Of a stretch of 64,000 nt of DNA, positions 8,739 through 23,639 are shown one piece after another. The notes below the pieces were generated by a model. The model was not told the origin of the DNA and did no database searches. It saw only the letters and a list, made by a program, of their open reading frames with translations. This DNA is from Mycobacterium sp. (GTDB lineage: Bacteria; Actinomycetota; Actinomycetes; Mycobacteriales; Mycobacteriaceae), in contig JACPVR010000013.1 in assembly GCA_016197405.1 (NCBI GenBank), positions 62,001 to 126,000 on the forward strand. Reading direction: 5' to 3'. Made by a program: the position numbers and the translations under genes. The stretch's first letter is position 1; every line of letters starts with the position of its first letter.

Positions 8739-9258
8739 ATGGCCACCGGCAGTTCACGACGCGTCCTGATGATTCGAGCCGTCAACGTCGGAAAGGCCAA
8801 ACTGCCGATGGCGGAACTGCGCACGCTGGCCACCGAGCTGGGCGCAAAAGATGTCGCGACCTATATCGCGTCGGGAAACCTGCTGTGCACCGTCAGCGGT
8901 AAACCGCAGGATTTCGATCGGGCGCTGGAGTCGGCGATCGAGAAGAAGTACGGATTCTTCCGTGAGGTGATCAGCCGCACTCCCGCCGAACTGCAGGCAT
9001 CGCTGGACGCGCATCCGTTCCCCGTCGTCGAGGACCGGTTCTCCTACGTCTACTTCCTGACCGGCAAGCCGACCGCGGTCGCGGTGAAGGCGTTCGCGGC
9101 GATGGACTTCGGCGACGACGAGTACCAGGTGATCGGTACCGAGCTGCACATCCGCTACGCCGACGGAGCGGGCCGCTCCGATCTGGACGCCAAGGCCATC
9201 GCCAAGGCGCTGGGGGTGCAGGGCACCGGCCGCAATCTCAACACCGTGCGCAAGCTCA

Positions 9259-9272
<14 letters not shown>
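8739..9272 (+). CDS. DUF1697-family protein
   Basis: 177-residue cytosolic protein with the family opening LMIRAVNVGKAKLPMAELR, a central ATYIASGNLLC segment and an ending KALGVQGTGRNLNTVRKL, all hallmarks of DUF1697. The family has known folds but no settled function. The ATG at 8739 is chosen; a much longer open frame upstream is only the antisense of the M28 gene. It is flanked by two minus-strand genes, and its last 14 bases overlap the SGNH hydrolase gene. Confidence 0.8.
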
Positions 9273-10961
<1,689 letters not shown>

Positions 10962-10965
<4 letters not shown>

Positions 10966-12005
10966 GTTCCCATTCCTGCCCACGCCGGGCTTCCCGCGAG
11001 TTCGGCTGCGATCTTCTCGGCTGTCCACGGTGCCAGCAGAAAACCGGACCGGCCATGTCCGGCGGCCACCAGCGTGGTCTCGTCGAGCCTGCCGACCAGT
11101 GGCAGATTATCCGGTGTCATCGGCCGCAGCCCTGCCGAGCATTCGGCCAGTTCGTATTCGCCCAGTGCGGGCAGCACCGCACAGGCGTCGTCGAGCAGTT
11201 CACGCACGCCACTGACCACCGGGGCCGTGTCGCGGCCGTGCTCGTACTGGGTCGCGCCGACCACCACACCGTCGGCACGCGGCACCAGATATACCTGGCG
11301 GCCGTGCACCCGGGCCCGAATGACCCGGTGCGGCAGCGGCATACACCCCTTGCGCCAGCGCAGCCGCAGTACCTCACCCTTGACCGGGCGTACCGGCAGC
11401 CCCGGCCACAAGGCCGGCGCATCGACGCCGTTGGCGATGACGCGTACATCGGCAGCCACCGCGGACAGCTCGGAAACCGGGCCGGCCCAGGTCACGCCGA
11501 GTGATTCGCAGTGCCGCCGCAGGGCGTCGACCACCGCGCGGTTGTCCACCGCCAGTTCGGTGCGTGCCACGAAACCGTGCCGGATCCCCTGGGCCAGCAG
11601 CGGTTCGATCTCGCGGGCCGTCGAGGTCAGCTCCACCGGCTGGCCCTGGCCGGCCAGCCATTCCCCGACCGTGCGCAGATCGGCGGCGTCGGCGCGGTCG
11701 ACGGCGACCACCAGCGACTCCCGCGCCGTGACGACCTCGGGCGGTAACCCGTCGAGATAGCTGCCCGGTCCGTCGGCCCGCCACAGCGCCAGCGACGCCA
11801 GACCGATGCGCAGCAGTTCGGATTCACCCGGCCAGCCCTCGCTGTGCGGTGCCAGCATGCCGCCGGCCACCCAGGAGGCACCCGCTGTCTCGGTGCGGTG
11901 CACGCGGACGGTCCAGCCGTCCAGCGCGGCGCGGCGGGCCACCGAAAGCCCGATGACGCCACCGCCGATGACGGCAAGCGAACCGGTCGAGGTGCCCTTC
12001 GGCAT
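10962..12005 (-). CDS. thiO: Glycine oxidase ThiO
   Basis: 347-residue FAD-dependent D-amino-acid-oxidase family protein. N-terminal FAD motif [12 protein letters not shown] and C-terminal [17 protein letters not shown], which closes the flavin site. It oxidises glycine to the imine used by ThiG. The ATG at 12005 has GGGAGGG just upstream, and that ribosome site lies at the 3' edge of the TPP riboswitch. First gene of the thiO-thiS-thiG-SGNH operon. Confidence 0.95.
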
Positions 12006-12007
12006 AT

Positions 12008-12096
12008 CCCTCCCTTCGCCGGCATGACCCGGATCAGGTGTGACGGTCAGGGCGGCTGCGCCCACTCTCAGCCCGCTGACCGGGCTCGGAGTGTCT
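12008..12096 (-). promoter_or_regulatory. TPP riboswitch (THI element)
   Basis: Read on the minus strand, the leader contains the conserved THI-box elements: CTGAGAGT after a GCCCGG...CGGGC stem, then ACCTGATCCGGGTCATGCC and GGCGAAGGGAG. The last element pairs back to the 5' end and includes the ribosome site of thiO, whose ATG is 3 bases further. That placement points to translational control by thiamine diphosphate rather than a separate terminator. The divergent thiE starts 30 bases from its 5' end and carries no copy of its own. Confidence 0.95.
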
Positions 12097-12125
12097 TTCA
12101 GGCCACTCACAGTACCCTCGCTCAG

Positions 12126-12815
12126 GTGCCCGAACCTCTGCGCGACCGGCTTGCCACCTCGCGGCTCTATCTGTGCACCGATGCCCGGCGCGAGCGCGGT
12201 GACCTCGCGGAATTTGCCGACGCGGCGCTGGCCGGTGGTGTCGACATCATCCAGCTGCGTGACAAGGGTTCGGCCGGTGAGCAGCGTTTCGGCCCGCTGG
12301 AAGCGCGCCAGGAGATCGAGGCGCTCGCGGTGCTGGCCGACGCGGCCCGCAGACACGGCGCGTTGTTCGCCGTCAACGACCGCGCCGATATCGCCCGCGC
12401 GGCCGGTGCCGATGTGCTGCATCTGGGGCAGGACGACCTGCCGCTGCCGGTGGCCCGCGACATCATCGGCGAACGGCCGCTGATCGGACGTTCCACACAT
12501 GCCGACGCCGAGGCGGCGGCCGCCGTCGACGAGGCGGTCGACTATTTCTGTGTGGGACCGTGCTGGCCCACACCGACCAAACCGGGCCGGCCCGCCCCCG
12601 GTCTGGACCTGGTCCGCACGGCGGCGGCGCTGCAGACGGCCAAACCGTGGTTCGCCATCGGCGGTATCGACGAGCAACGACTGCCCGAGGTGCTGGCCGC
12701 GGGCGCCCGCAGGGTCGTGGTGGTCCGGGCGATCACCGCCGCCGAGGATCCCGGTGCCAGCGCGGCACGGCTGGCGGCGGCGCTCACCGCGGCGGCGAGC
12801 CGACCAGCGGAATAG
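12126..12815 (+). CDS. thiE: Thiamine-phosphate synthase ThiE
   Basis: 229-residue TIM-barrel enzyme joining the pyrimidine diphosphate and thiazole phosphate into thiamine phosphate. Motifs seen: [66 protein letters not shown] and FAIGGID. GTG start. Divergent from the thiO operon, with only about 30 bases between it and the riboswitch, so the two promoters must overlap. Its end overlaps the convergent mutT3 by 32 bp. Confidence 0.96.
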   Translation: MPEPLRDRLATSRLYLCTDARRERGDLAEFADAALAGGVDIIQLRDKGSAGEQRFGPLEARQEIEALAVLADAARRHGALFAVNDRADIARAAGADVLHLGQDDLPLPVARDIIGERPLIGRSTHADAEAAAAVDEAVDYFCVGPCWPTPTKPGRPAPGLDLVRTAAALQTAKPWFAIGGIDEQRLPEVLAAGARRVVVVRAITAAEDPGASAARLAAALTAAASRPAE

Positions 12816-13386
12816 TGGCGGTCACCTCACGCAAAAGCTGCCAGCTCGCCGCGAATCCCGGGTGCAGCGGCAGATCGGCGACATCGTCCTCGGCGACCCA
12901 GCGCAGCTCGGAGCTCTCCCGGTTGGGGATGGTGGCCAGTTGACTGGGCGCGTCGGCGATCACCGTCGTGTAGGTCCAGTAGGCACCCGCGGCGGCCGAT
13001 CCGATCTCGGCGGTCACCACGCTGATCCGGACCGTCAGCTGCGCCGCGGGCAGGCCCGCCTCTTCGTGTGCCTCGCGCATGGCGGCCTGTTCGGGTGTTT
13101 CGTGACTGTCGCGGGCACCGCCGGGCAGACCCCAGGTGCCGCCCTGATGACTCCACGGCGCGCGGTGCTGCAGCAGGACGACCGGCGATCCGTCCGGCCG
13201 CGGCGCGCGCAGCAGGAGACCTGCCGCACCGTGGCGGCCCCAGTAATGAGCGCCGGATTCGGCGACAACCCAGCCGTCTCCGTCACCGCGCACGCGTTCA
13301 GGATAGGCGGACGGGCCGCGGCGCGGGCGCGGCGCGTCGCCGGACGCGCCGCTGCCGATCAGACTTGCCCCGCGATCCAGCCACAT
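12784..13386 (-). CDS. mutT3: Nudix hydrolase MutT3
   Basis: 200-residue Nudix protein with a full Nudix box in [19 protein letters not shown] followed by EEAG (G-x5-E-x7-REAHEEAG), which binds the metal and nucleoside diphosphate-linked substrate. [10 protein letters not shown] near residue 32 and the order beside thiE and glnX fit mycobacterial MutT3, an 8-oxo-dGTP-sanitising homologue. The first 30 or so residues look non-conserved, so the true start may be later than the ATG at 13386. Divergent from glnX across 72 bases. Confidence 0.88.
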   Translation of the reverse strand: MWLDRGASLIGSGASGDAPRPRRGPSAYPERVRGDGDGWVVAESGAHYWGRHGAAGLLLRAPRPDGSPVVLLQHRAPWSHQGGTWGLPGGARDSHETPEQAAMREAHEEAGLPAAQLTVRISVVTAEIGSAAAGAYWTYTTVIADAPSQLATIPNRESSELRWVAEDDVADLPLHPGFAASWQLLREVTATIPLVGSPPR

Positions 13387-13458
13387 CTGTCACACAAATG
13401 CTCTTAGACTTCGCTTATACGAAACGCATGCACGGAACGGGACTCTTGATAGCGGAAG

Positions 13459-14793
13459 GTGGGTCCGCAAACAGTGACGGTTGAGCTGGCGCATCCGTCG
13501 ACCGAGCCGCTGGCGTCCCGGTCCCCGACCGGCGCCACCCATCCCCGGTGGTGGTTCCTGTGGACCACGCCGGGACGGATCCTGACGATCGGGGTGATCC
13601 TGGCGACGCTGGGAGTCGCCAGCGCGTTCGCCACCTCGTCCACCATCGGCAACCGGCAGCAGGCGCTGACCACGGTGCTCGACCACACCGAGCCGCTGTC
13701 CTTCGCGGCCGGCCAGCTCTACACCAAACTGTCGGTCGCCGACGCCGCGGCCGCCACCGCCTTCATCGCAGGCGCCGAGCCGCGCCCGGTCCGGCAACGC
13801 TACGAGCAATCCATAACCGATGCCGCGGTGGCGCTGACGCGCGCGTCCAGCGGGCTCACCGACGAACCGATGCAGGAACTGCTCGGGCGGATCAACGCCG
13901 AACTCGCGGTCTACACCGGGCTCATCGAGACCGCGCGCACCAACAACCGCGCAGGCAACCCGGTGGGCTCGTCCTACCTGTCGGAAGCGTCCTCGCTGAT
14001 GCAGGAGACGATCCTGCCCGATGCCCAACGCCTCTACCAGGAGACGTCGTCACGGGTGGACTCCGAGACCACCGCCTCGACGCGTATCCCGGCGCCGGTG
14101 ATCCTGGTGCTGGCCACCACCATCGTGTTCGGCGCGTTCGCGCACCGATGGCTGGCGCGACGGACTCGGCGCCGGGTCAACATCGGACTCATCGCCGGCG
14201 GCATGGCCATCATGGTGATGGTGATCTGGGTGGGTACGGCGCTGGCGATCTCCACGGCGGGCAGCCGCAGCGCCAAGGACAGTTCGGCGGAGTCGCTCAA
14301 GACCATCACCAACCTGGCGATCACCGCGCAGCAGGCCCGCGCCGACGAGACCCTGTCACTGATCCGCCGCGGTGACGAGGATGTCCGCAAACAGTCCTAC
14401 TACCAGCGCATCGACACCATGCAGCAACAACTTTCCGCCTACCTCGACACCGCGGGCGCGTTGGACAAATCGGACCTGTCCAACGCCGAGCAGCTGCTGT
14501 CGCGGTGGCGCGCGGCCGACGAACGCATCAACGCCTACATATCGGTCGGCAACTATCAGGCCGCCACCCAGGTGGCACTCGGCACCGGCGAGGACGACTC
14601 CACCCCGGCATTCGACAAGCTCGAACAGGCGCTGTCCGACGGCATCCAGGAGAGCCGCGACCAACTGCGCACCGACATCCTGTCGGCGCGCCGGGTGCTT
14701 TCCGGGGCCACCGTCGGCGGTGTGGTGTTATCGCTGGGTGCGGCACTGGCGGTGGCCCTGGGTCTGTGGCCGCGGATGAGTGAGTACCGATGA
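13459..14793 (+). CDS. glnX: GlnX, membrane partner of GlnH and PknG
   Basis: 444-residue membrane protein. Hydrophobic helices at about 40-58, 212-232, 240-262 and 412-438 flank two large extracytoplasmic helical regions (about 60-210 and 265-410), like tandem sensor modules. In mycobacteria GlnX relays amino-acid (Asp/Glu) sensing by the GlnH lipoprotein to the kinase PknG. Start is a GTG at 13459; a second GTG at 13474 is possible. It overlaps glnH by ATGA. Confidence 0.9.
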   Translation: MGPQTVTVELAHPSTEPLASRSPTGATHPRWWFLWTTPGRILTIGVILATLGVASAFATSSTIGNRQQALTTVLDHTEPLSFAAGQLYTKLSVADAAAATAFIAGAEPRPVRQRYEQSITDAAVALTRASSGLTDEPMQELLGRINAELAVYTGLIETARTNNRAGNPVGSSYLSEASSLMQETILPDAQRLYQETSSRVDSETTASTRIPAPVILVLATTIVFGAFAHRWLARRTRRRVNIGLIAGGMAIMVMVIWVGTALAISTAGSRSAKDSSAESLKTITNLAITAQQARADETLSLIRRGDEDVRKQSYYQRIDTMQQQLSAYLDTAGALDKSDLSNAEQLLSRWRAADERINAYISVGNYQAATQVALGTGEDDSTPAFDKLEQALSDGIQESRDQLRTDILSARRVLSGATVGGVVLSLGAALAVALGLWPRMSEYR

Positions 14794-15761
14794 GGCGCGC
14801 GCTCCGGGCCGTGGCTGCCGCGCTGATCCTGGCCGGTGGTCTGGCCGGTTGCGGGCAGGCGCCGCCGCAGACCAACACCGCCACACTGACGCTGGCACCG
14901 CCCACACCGGCCGGGCTGACCGAGCTGGCGCCCAAGCCGGTGACATCGGCCGACCCCAACGACACCGACTGCGACCGCACCGCGAGCCTGCGACCGTTTT
15001 CCAACAAGCGCGACGCCGATGCCGCGGTTGCCAATATCCGCAACCGCGGCAGGCTCATCGTCGGGCTCGACATCGGCAGCAACCTGTTCTCGTTCCGCGA
15101 TCCGATCAACGGGGAGATCACCGGTTTCGATGTCGACATCGCCGGTGAGGTGGCCCGCGACATCTTCGGCACCCCGTCACAGGTGGAGTACCGGATCCTG
15201 TCCTCTGCCGATCGCATCACCGCACTGCAGAACAATCAGGTCGACATCGTCGTCAAGACCATGACCATCACCTGCGAACGCCGCAAGTTGGTGAACTTCT
15301 CCACGGTGTATCTGACGGCCTACCAACGCATTCTGGCGCCCCGGGACTCGGCCATCGCCGAGGCGGCGGATCTGTCCGGAAAGCGGGTGTGCGTCGTCGA
15401 CGGCACCACCTCGCTCAAACGGGTCCAGGAGATCAGCCCACCGCCGATCATCGTCTCGGTGGTGACCTGGGCCGACTGCCTGGTCGCCATCCAGCAGCGC
15501 CAGGTCGACGCGGTGTCCACCGACGACACCATCCTGGCCGGCCTTATGGCCCAGGATCCGTACCTGCGCATCGTCGGGCCCAACATGAGCCAGGAGCCCT
15601 ACGGTATCGGGGTCAACCTGTCCAACGAGGGCTTGGTGCGTTTCGTCAACGGCACCCTGGAGCGCATCCGCCGCGACGGCACCTGGAACACGTTGTACCG
15701 CAAGTGGTTGACCGAGCTGGGCCCGGCACCGGCACCCCCGACCGCCCGGTACGTGGACTAG
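14790..15761 (+). CDS. glnH: GlnH amino-acid-binding lipoprotein
   Basis: 323-residue solute-binding protein of the bacterial extracellular family 3. A lipobox LAGC places the lipidated cysteine at residue 21. The binding-protein fold begins with RLIVGLDIGSNLFSFRD and continues with ITGFDVDIAGEVARDIFG and GKRVCVVDGTTSLKRV. No ABC permease is adjacent, consistent with a sensor role: in mycobacteria it binds Asp/Glu outside the membrane and signals through GlnX to PknG. The start overlaps glnX by 4 bp and pknG follows within 6 bp. Confidence 0.93.
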   Translation: MRRALRAVAAALILAGGLAGCGQAPPQTNTATLTLAPPTPAGLTELAPKPVTSADPNDTDCDRTASLRPFSNKRDADAAVANIRNRGRLIVGLDIGSNLFSFRDPINGEITGFDVDIAGEVARDIFGTPSQVEYRILSSADRITALQNNQVDIVVKTMTITCERRKLVNFSTVYLTAYQRILAPRDSAIAEAADLSGKRVCVVDGTTSLKRVQEISPPPIIVSVVTWADCLVAIQQRQVDAVSTDDTILAGLMAQDPYLRIVGPNMSQEPYGIGVNLSNEGLVRFVNGTLERIRRDGTWNTLYRKWLTELGPAPAPPTARYVD

Positions 15762-18925
<3,164 letters not shown>

Positions 18926-18972
18926 GGCCGCTGAATCTAGGCCGACAAACTGGCAACCGGCTGCGGTGTCGC

Positions 18973-20166
18973 TCAGCTCTGCAGGACGCCCAGGCAGGCC
19001 CGGGCGATCGCGAGTTCCTCGTTGGTCGGGATGACCAGCACCGTGATGGGCGAGTTCTCCGCGGAGATGACCCGCGGACCGCGGGCCGGGCTGTCGTTGA
19101 GATGCTCGTCGACCTCGATACCCAGCGGCGCCAGCCCGGTGAGCGCGTCGCGGCGAACTATCGCGTCGTTCTCCCCCACCCCGGCGGTGAAGGTTATGAC
19201 GTCGGTGTTGCCGAGCACCGCGAGATAACCGCCGATGTATTTGCGCAGCCGGTGGATGTAGACGTCATACGCCAATTGAGCTGCCGGGTCGCCGGATTCG
19301 ATGAGCCGGTGCAGTTTCCGGAAATCGATCTCGCCGCCGAGCCCCAGCACACCGGACCGCCGGTTGAGCATCGACTCGATATCGGTGTCGCTCATCTGCG
19401 CGGTGCGCGACAGGTAGAAGATGATGCCTGGGTCGACGTCACCGCTGCGCGTCCCCATCACCAGCCCCTCCATCGGGGTCATCCCCATCGAGGTGTCCAC
19501 AGCGCGCCCGCCGGCGATCGCCGATGCCGACGCACCGTTGCCGAGGTGCAACACGATCTGGTTGAGATTCTCGGTCGGGGTGTCCAGGAATTCAGCGGCC
19601 TGCTCGCTGACATAGCGGTGTGAGGTGCCGTGGAAGCCGTAGCGCCGGATCTGCCATTTCTCGGCGACGGTGTTGTCGATGGCGTAGGTCGCCGCCGCGG
19701 CCGGCAGATCATGGAAGAAGGCGGTGTCGAAAACCGCGATATGCGGCAGCTCACCCAGAATCCGGCGGGCCACTTCGATACCGTGCACCGCGGGCGGATT
19801 GTGCAGCGGTGCAAGGGCGGACAACTCGGCGAGCCGGGCCAGCAGCGCATCGTCGACGATGGTGGGGCGGTAGAAGTCCCGGCCACCGTGTACCACCCGG
19901 TGCCCGACCGCGACCAACCCGAGCTCACCGAGATCGGCACCGGTCTCGGTGAACAGTTCGAATGCGGTGCGCAGCGCGGCGTCGTGATCGGGGATCGCGC
20001 CGGTGCGTTTCACCGTCTGCCCGTCGATCTCCAGCACCGCCGACGATTCGTCATCGCCGATCCGCTCGATGATGCCGTGCGCGCGGGAGTTACCCGAATC
20101 CGGTTCGATGAGTTGGAACTTGATCGACGACGAGCCGGAGTTGAGAACCAGGACACTGCGTTGCAC
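18973..20166 (-). CDS. ackA: Acetate kinase AckA
   Basis: 397-residue kinase of the ASKHA fold interconverting acetate plus ATP with acetyl phosphate. Phosphate loop [14 protein letters not shown] at the N-terminus, GHRVVHGG near residue 88, [13 protein letters not shown] and [12 protein letters not shown] start. Only 2 bases after the pta stop, so the two form an operon for acetate overflow and assimilation. Confidence 0.96.
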   Translation of the reverse strand: MQRSVLVLNSGSSSIKFQLIEPDSGNSRAHGIIERIGDDESSAVLEIDGQTVKRTGAIPDHDAALRTAFELFTETGADLGELGLVAVGHRVVHGGRDFYRPTIVDDALLARLAELSALAPLHNPPAVHGIEVARRILGELPHIAVFDTAFFHDLPAAAATYAIDNTVAEKWQIRRYGFHGTSHRYVSEQAAEFLDTPTENLNQIVLHLGNGASASAIAGGRAVDTSMGMTPMEGLVMGTRSGDVDPGIIFYLSRTAQMSDTDIESMLNRRSGVLGLGGEIDFRKLHRLIESGDPAAQLAYDVYIHRLRKYIGGYLAVLGNTDVITFTAGVGENDAIVRRDALTGLAPLGIEVDEHLNDSPARGPRVISAENSPITVLVIPTNEELAIARACLGVLQS

Positions 20167-20168
20167 GG

Positions 20169-22265
20169 CTAGCTCCCCTGCGCCTGGATGGCGGTGATGG
20201 CCACGGTGTTGACGATATCGGAGACCAGTGCCCCGCGGGACAGGTCGTTGACCGGTTTGTTCAGACCCTGCAGCACCGGTCCGATCGCCACGGCGCCGGC
20301 GCTGCGCTGCACCGCCTTGTAGGTGTTGTTGCCGGTGTTGAGGTCCGGGAAGATCAGCACCGTGGCGCGGCCCGCCACCGGCGAATCGGGCATCTTGCTG
20401 GCCGCGACCGACGGTTCCACCGCCGCGTCGTATTGGATGGGCCCGTCGACGAGCAGCTCCGGTGCCCGTTGGCGCACCAATTCGGTTGCGGTGCGGACCT
20501 TGTCGACGTCGGCACCGGTTCCCGAGCTGCCCGTCGAGTAGGACAGCATGGCAACCCGCGGGTCGATACCGAACTGGGCGGCGGTGCGCGCCGAGCTGAT
20601 CGCGATATCGGCGAGCTGCTCGGCGGTGGGATCCGGGACGATGGCGCAGTCGCCGTAGGCCAGCACCTTGTCAGCCAGACACATCAGGAAGATGCTGGAC
20701 ACCGTCGACACATCGGGGCGGGTCCTGATGATCTCGAACGCCGGCCGAACGGTGTGGGCGGTGGTGTGCGCTGCTCCCGAGACCATGCCGTCGACCAGGT
20801 TGTTGTGCACCAGCATGGTGCCGAAGTAGGACACGTCGTGGATGATCTCGCGGGCCTGCTCGACGGTGACCCCCTTCTTGCGGCGCAGTTCGGCGTACTG
20901 CTGCGCGAACTGGTCGCACAACTGCGAGGTCTTGGGGTCCAGCACGGTGGCCGCGGCCAGATCGACGCCGAGTTCTGCTGCCCGGGAACGGATTTGCGAC
21001 TCGTCACCGAGGATTGTCAGATCGGCGACGCCGCGTTGCAGCAGCCGGCCCGCCGCCTTGAGGATCCGGTCGTCCTCACCCTCGGGCAGCACGACGCGTT
21101 TGCGATCGGCACGGGCCCGCTCGATGAGGGAGAACTCGAACATCTGCGGTGTGGTCACCGTGGGGATCGGCAGCGACAGGCGGTCGAGTAGTTCGGCCAG
21201 GTCGACGTGGCGTTCCATCAGTTCGATCGCGGTGTCGATCTTGCGCTGCGAACCCACCGTCACCCGGCCCCGCGCCGCTGCCACCGCGCTGGCGGTATCG
21301 AAGGTGCCGGTGTCACAGGCGATGATGGGCAGTCGCGACCCCAGACCGTCGACCAGCGCGGCGATCGAGGGATGCAGCGCAAGGCCGCCGTTGAGGATGA
21401 CGGTGGACAGCGACGGGAAACCTTTGGCCGCATGCGCGCCCATCACCGCCAGCACCACATCGGAGCGATCACCGGGGGTGATGACCGCCATCCCCTCCTT
21501 GAGCCGCTCCAGTACATGTTCGGCCGTCATCCCGGCGACCAGCACGCTGAGAGCCTCGCGGCCCAGCAGCGCCTCGTCGCCCTGGATCAGGGTGCCGCCG
21601 ACGGCATCGCGCAGTTCAGCCACCGAAGGGGCCACCAGTAGCGGATTCTCCGGCAGCGCATACGCGGCTCCGAACGGTTTGAGCGCCTCGGCGACGGCGG
21701 CGAGCTGGTCAGGATCGCAGCGATTGGCCACCACCGCCGCGGTGTGCGCGTGCTGGCTGCTGATCTCGGCCAGGCACAGTTCGACGATCTGGGTCACCTC
21801 GTGCGGTGTGCGGCCGGTGGCCCGCACCGAGAGCACCACCGGCGCGCCCAGATTGGCCGCGATACGGGCATTCACCGAGAGTTCACTGGGGCTTGCCACA
21901 TCGGTGTAGTCGCTGCCCACGATCACCACGGCGTCGCACTGGTCGGCGACCGCGTGGAACCGGTCCACGATGGCCGCGATGGCGGCGTCGGGGTCGGCGT
22001 GCAGTTCCTGGTAGCTCACACCCACACACTGGTCGTAGGACAACCCGGCAGTGGTATGGGCCAACAGCAGCTCGAGGATGTAGTCGCGCTCGCCCGGCCC
22101 GCTGCGCTGCCCACCCGAGGACACCCGGCTGATCGGCCGGAACACCCCGACGCGGGGCACCGTGGCGGCCAACCGATGCAGGATCCCCAGCGCGATCGTC
22201 GACTTGCCCGTGTCGCCTTCCGGAGAGGCTATGTAGATGGCGGTGGCGATATGTCCGTCGGGCAC
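20169..22265 (-). CDS. pta: Phosphate acetyltransferase Pta (long form)
   Basis: 698-residue three-domain enzyme: an N-terminal P-loop, BioD-like domain ([18 protein letters not shown]), a central DRTGG domain (about 220-330) and the C-terminal PTA_PTB catalytic domain (about 375-695; [47 protein letters not shown]). It converts acetyl-CoA to acetyl phosphate. GTG start. In M. tuberculosis fgd1 lies directly upstream; here about 5.9 kb of other genes intervene. Confidence 0.96.
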   Translation of the reverse strand: MPDGHIATAIYIASPEGDTGKSTIALGILHRLAATVPRVGVFRPISRVSSGGQRSGPGERDYILELLLAHTTAGLSYDQCVGVSYQELHADPDAAIAAIVDRFHAVADQCDAVVIVGSDYTDVASPSELSVNARIAANLGAPVVLSVRATGRTPHEVTQIVELCLAEISSQHAHTAAVVANRCDPDQLAAVAEALKPFGAAYALPENPLLVAPSVAELRDAVGGTLIQGDEALLGREALSVLVAGMTAEHVLERLKEGMAVITPGDRSDVVLAVMGAHAAKGFPSLSTVILNGGLALHPSIAALVDGLGSRLPIIACDTGTFDTASAVAAARGRVTVGSQRKIDTAIELMERHVDLAELLDRLSLPIPTVTTPQMFEFSLIERARADRKRVVLPEGEDDRILKAAGRLLQRGVADLTILGDESQIRSRAAELGVDLAAATVLDPKTSQLCDQFAQQYAELRRKKGVTVEQAREIIHDVSYFGTMLVHNNLVDGMVSGAAHTTAHTVRPAFEIIRTRPDVSTVSSIFLMCLADKVLAYGDCAIVPDPTAEQLADIAISSARTAAQFGIDPRVAMLSYSTGSSGTGADVDKVRTATELVRQRAPELLVDGPIQYDAAVEPSVAASKMPDSPVAGRATVLIFPDLNTGNNTYKAVQRSAGAVAIGPVLQGLNKPVNDLSRGALVSDIVNTVAITAIQAQGS

Positions 22266-22310
22266 CGCCTCAGCTTTCCCTATCGGGCGCGCGGTTGCCA
22301 GGGGCCCAGA

Positions 22311-23639
22311 TCAGCGCAGGGTTTCCAGCACCGCGCCGAACTCGGTGCAGAACCAGTCGACGTCCGACATCGAGAACACCAACGGCGGTCTGATCTTGAG
22401 GACGTTGCCGTCGCGTCCGCAGACCGATATCAGCACCCGCCGTTCCCGCATGGCGTTGACGATCTCGCGGGCCCGAGCCCGGTCGCCGGTGGCGCTCTCG
22501 CGGTCGGTGACCACCTCGACACCGATGTAGAGGCCGGTGGCGCGGATATCACCGATATGCGGATGCTGGGCGGACACCTGCGCCAGGCCGGCGGCCAGCG
22601 CGGCACCCACCTCCGCCGCGTTGGCGATCAGCTTGTCGTCCTCGATCACGTCGAGGACGGCCGCGGCGGCGGTCATCGACACCGGGTTACCGCCGAAGGT
22701 GTTGAAGTACGGCACGTCACTGGCGAACGCCGCCAACACGTCGGCGCGGGCCGCCAATGCCGCCACCGGCAAGCCGTTGGCCATCGGTTTGCCGGTCGTC
22801 ACCAGGTCGGGTTGGACGCCGTGCCGGGTGAAGCCCCACATGTGCTCACCGGTGCGCCCGAATCCGGGCTGGACCTCGTCGGCCACGAAGACCCCGCCCG
22901 CGGCGTGTACCGCCGCGACCGCCGGCTCCAGCACCGTGGGGTCGGGGTAGATACCGTCGGAGGAGAAGATGGTGTCCACGATCAGGCAACTGAGCCCGTA
23001 GCCCGCGGCCTGCAGGTCCTCGATCGCCGCGCTGACATCGGCGGTGAACTTCTGCGCCACCGCATCACCGGCGCGGTAGCTGTCCGGCGGTGCGACGGTC
23101 CGGACGTGCGGGCCGATCGACGTGGCGCCGCCGATGGACGGCGAAATCGCCGTCACCGCAGCGGTATTGCCATGGTAGGCGTCACTGGTGACGATCACCC
23201 CGGTTGCACCGGTGTGCATCTCGGCGATCCGCAGCGCGAGGTCGTTGACTTCCGAACCGGTGCAGGCATACATCACCTGGTCGATGCCGGCACCGTCACC
23301 CATGGTGGCCAGCAGCCGCCGGGAGTAGTCGACGATGCCCTCGTGCAGGTAGCGGGTGTGGGTGTTGAGGGTGCCGAGTTGGCGTGACACCGCGTCGACG
23401 ACGTGCGGGTGGCAGTGCCCGACGCTGGCGACGTTGTTGTAGGCGTCCAGGTAGCGCACCCCGTCGGCGTCGAACAGATGACTGCCCTGACCGCGGACCA
23501 GGTGTACCGGCCGTTCGTAGAACAGCCGGTACGCCGGTCCCAGCATGCGCGTGCGGTCCGCGATCATCGACTCCGTACCCGCGTCGACCGTACCGCCGGG
23601 CGTGTAGCTGTTGGAGTCCATGATGTTGGAGAAGCTCAC
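22311..23639 (-). CDS. Class III aminotransferase-fold phospho-lyase candidate
   Basis: 442-residue PLP enzyme. The PLP lysine is Lys284 in VTTGKPMANGLPVAAL, and the N-terminal region has YLDAYNNVASVGHCHP. Both resemble ethanolamine-phosphate and phosphohydroxylysine phospho-lyases (AGXT2L-type), which eliminate phosphate and ammonia to give an aldehyde, more than ordinary omega-aminotransferases. The adjacent APH-type kinase and amine-type permease support this reading; plain transamination is the alternative. GTG start overlapping the permease stop by 4 bp, so the two are one operon. Confidence 0.8.
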   Translation of the reverse strand: MSFSNIMDSNSYTPGGTVDAGTESMIADRTRMLGPAYRLFYERPVHLVRGQGSHLFDADGVRYLDAYNNVASVGHCHPHVVDAVSRQLGTLNTHTRYLHEGIVDYSRRLLATMGDGAGIDQVMYACTGSEVNDLALRIAEMHTGATGVIVTSDAYHGNTAAVTAISPSIGGATSIGPHVRTVAPPDSYRAGDAVAQKFTADVSAAIEDLQAAGYGLSCLIVDTIFSSDGIYPDPTVLEPAVAAVHAAGGVFVADEVQPGFGRTGEHMWGFTRHGVQPDLVTTGKPMANGLPVAALAARADVLAAFASDVPYFNTFGGNPVSMTAAAAVLDVIEDDKLIANAAEVGAALAAGLAQVSAQHPHIGDIRATGLYIGVEVVTDRESATGDRARAREIVNAMRERRVLISVCGRDGNVLKIRPPLVFSMSDVDWFCTEFGAVLETLR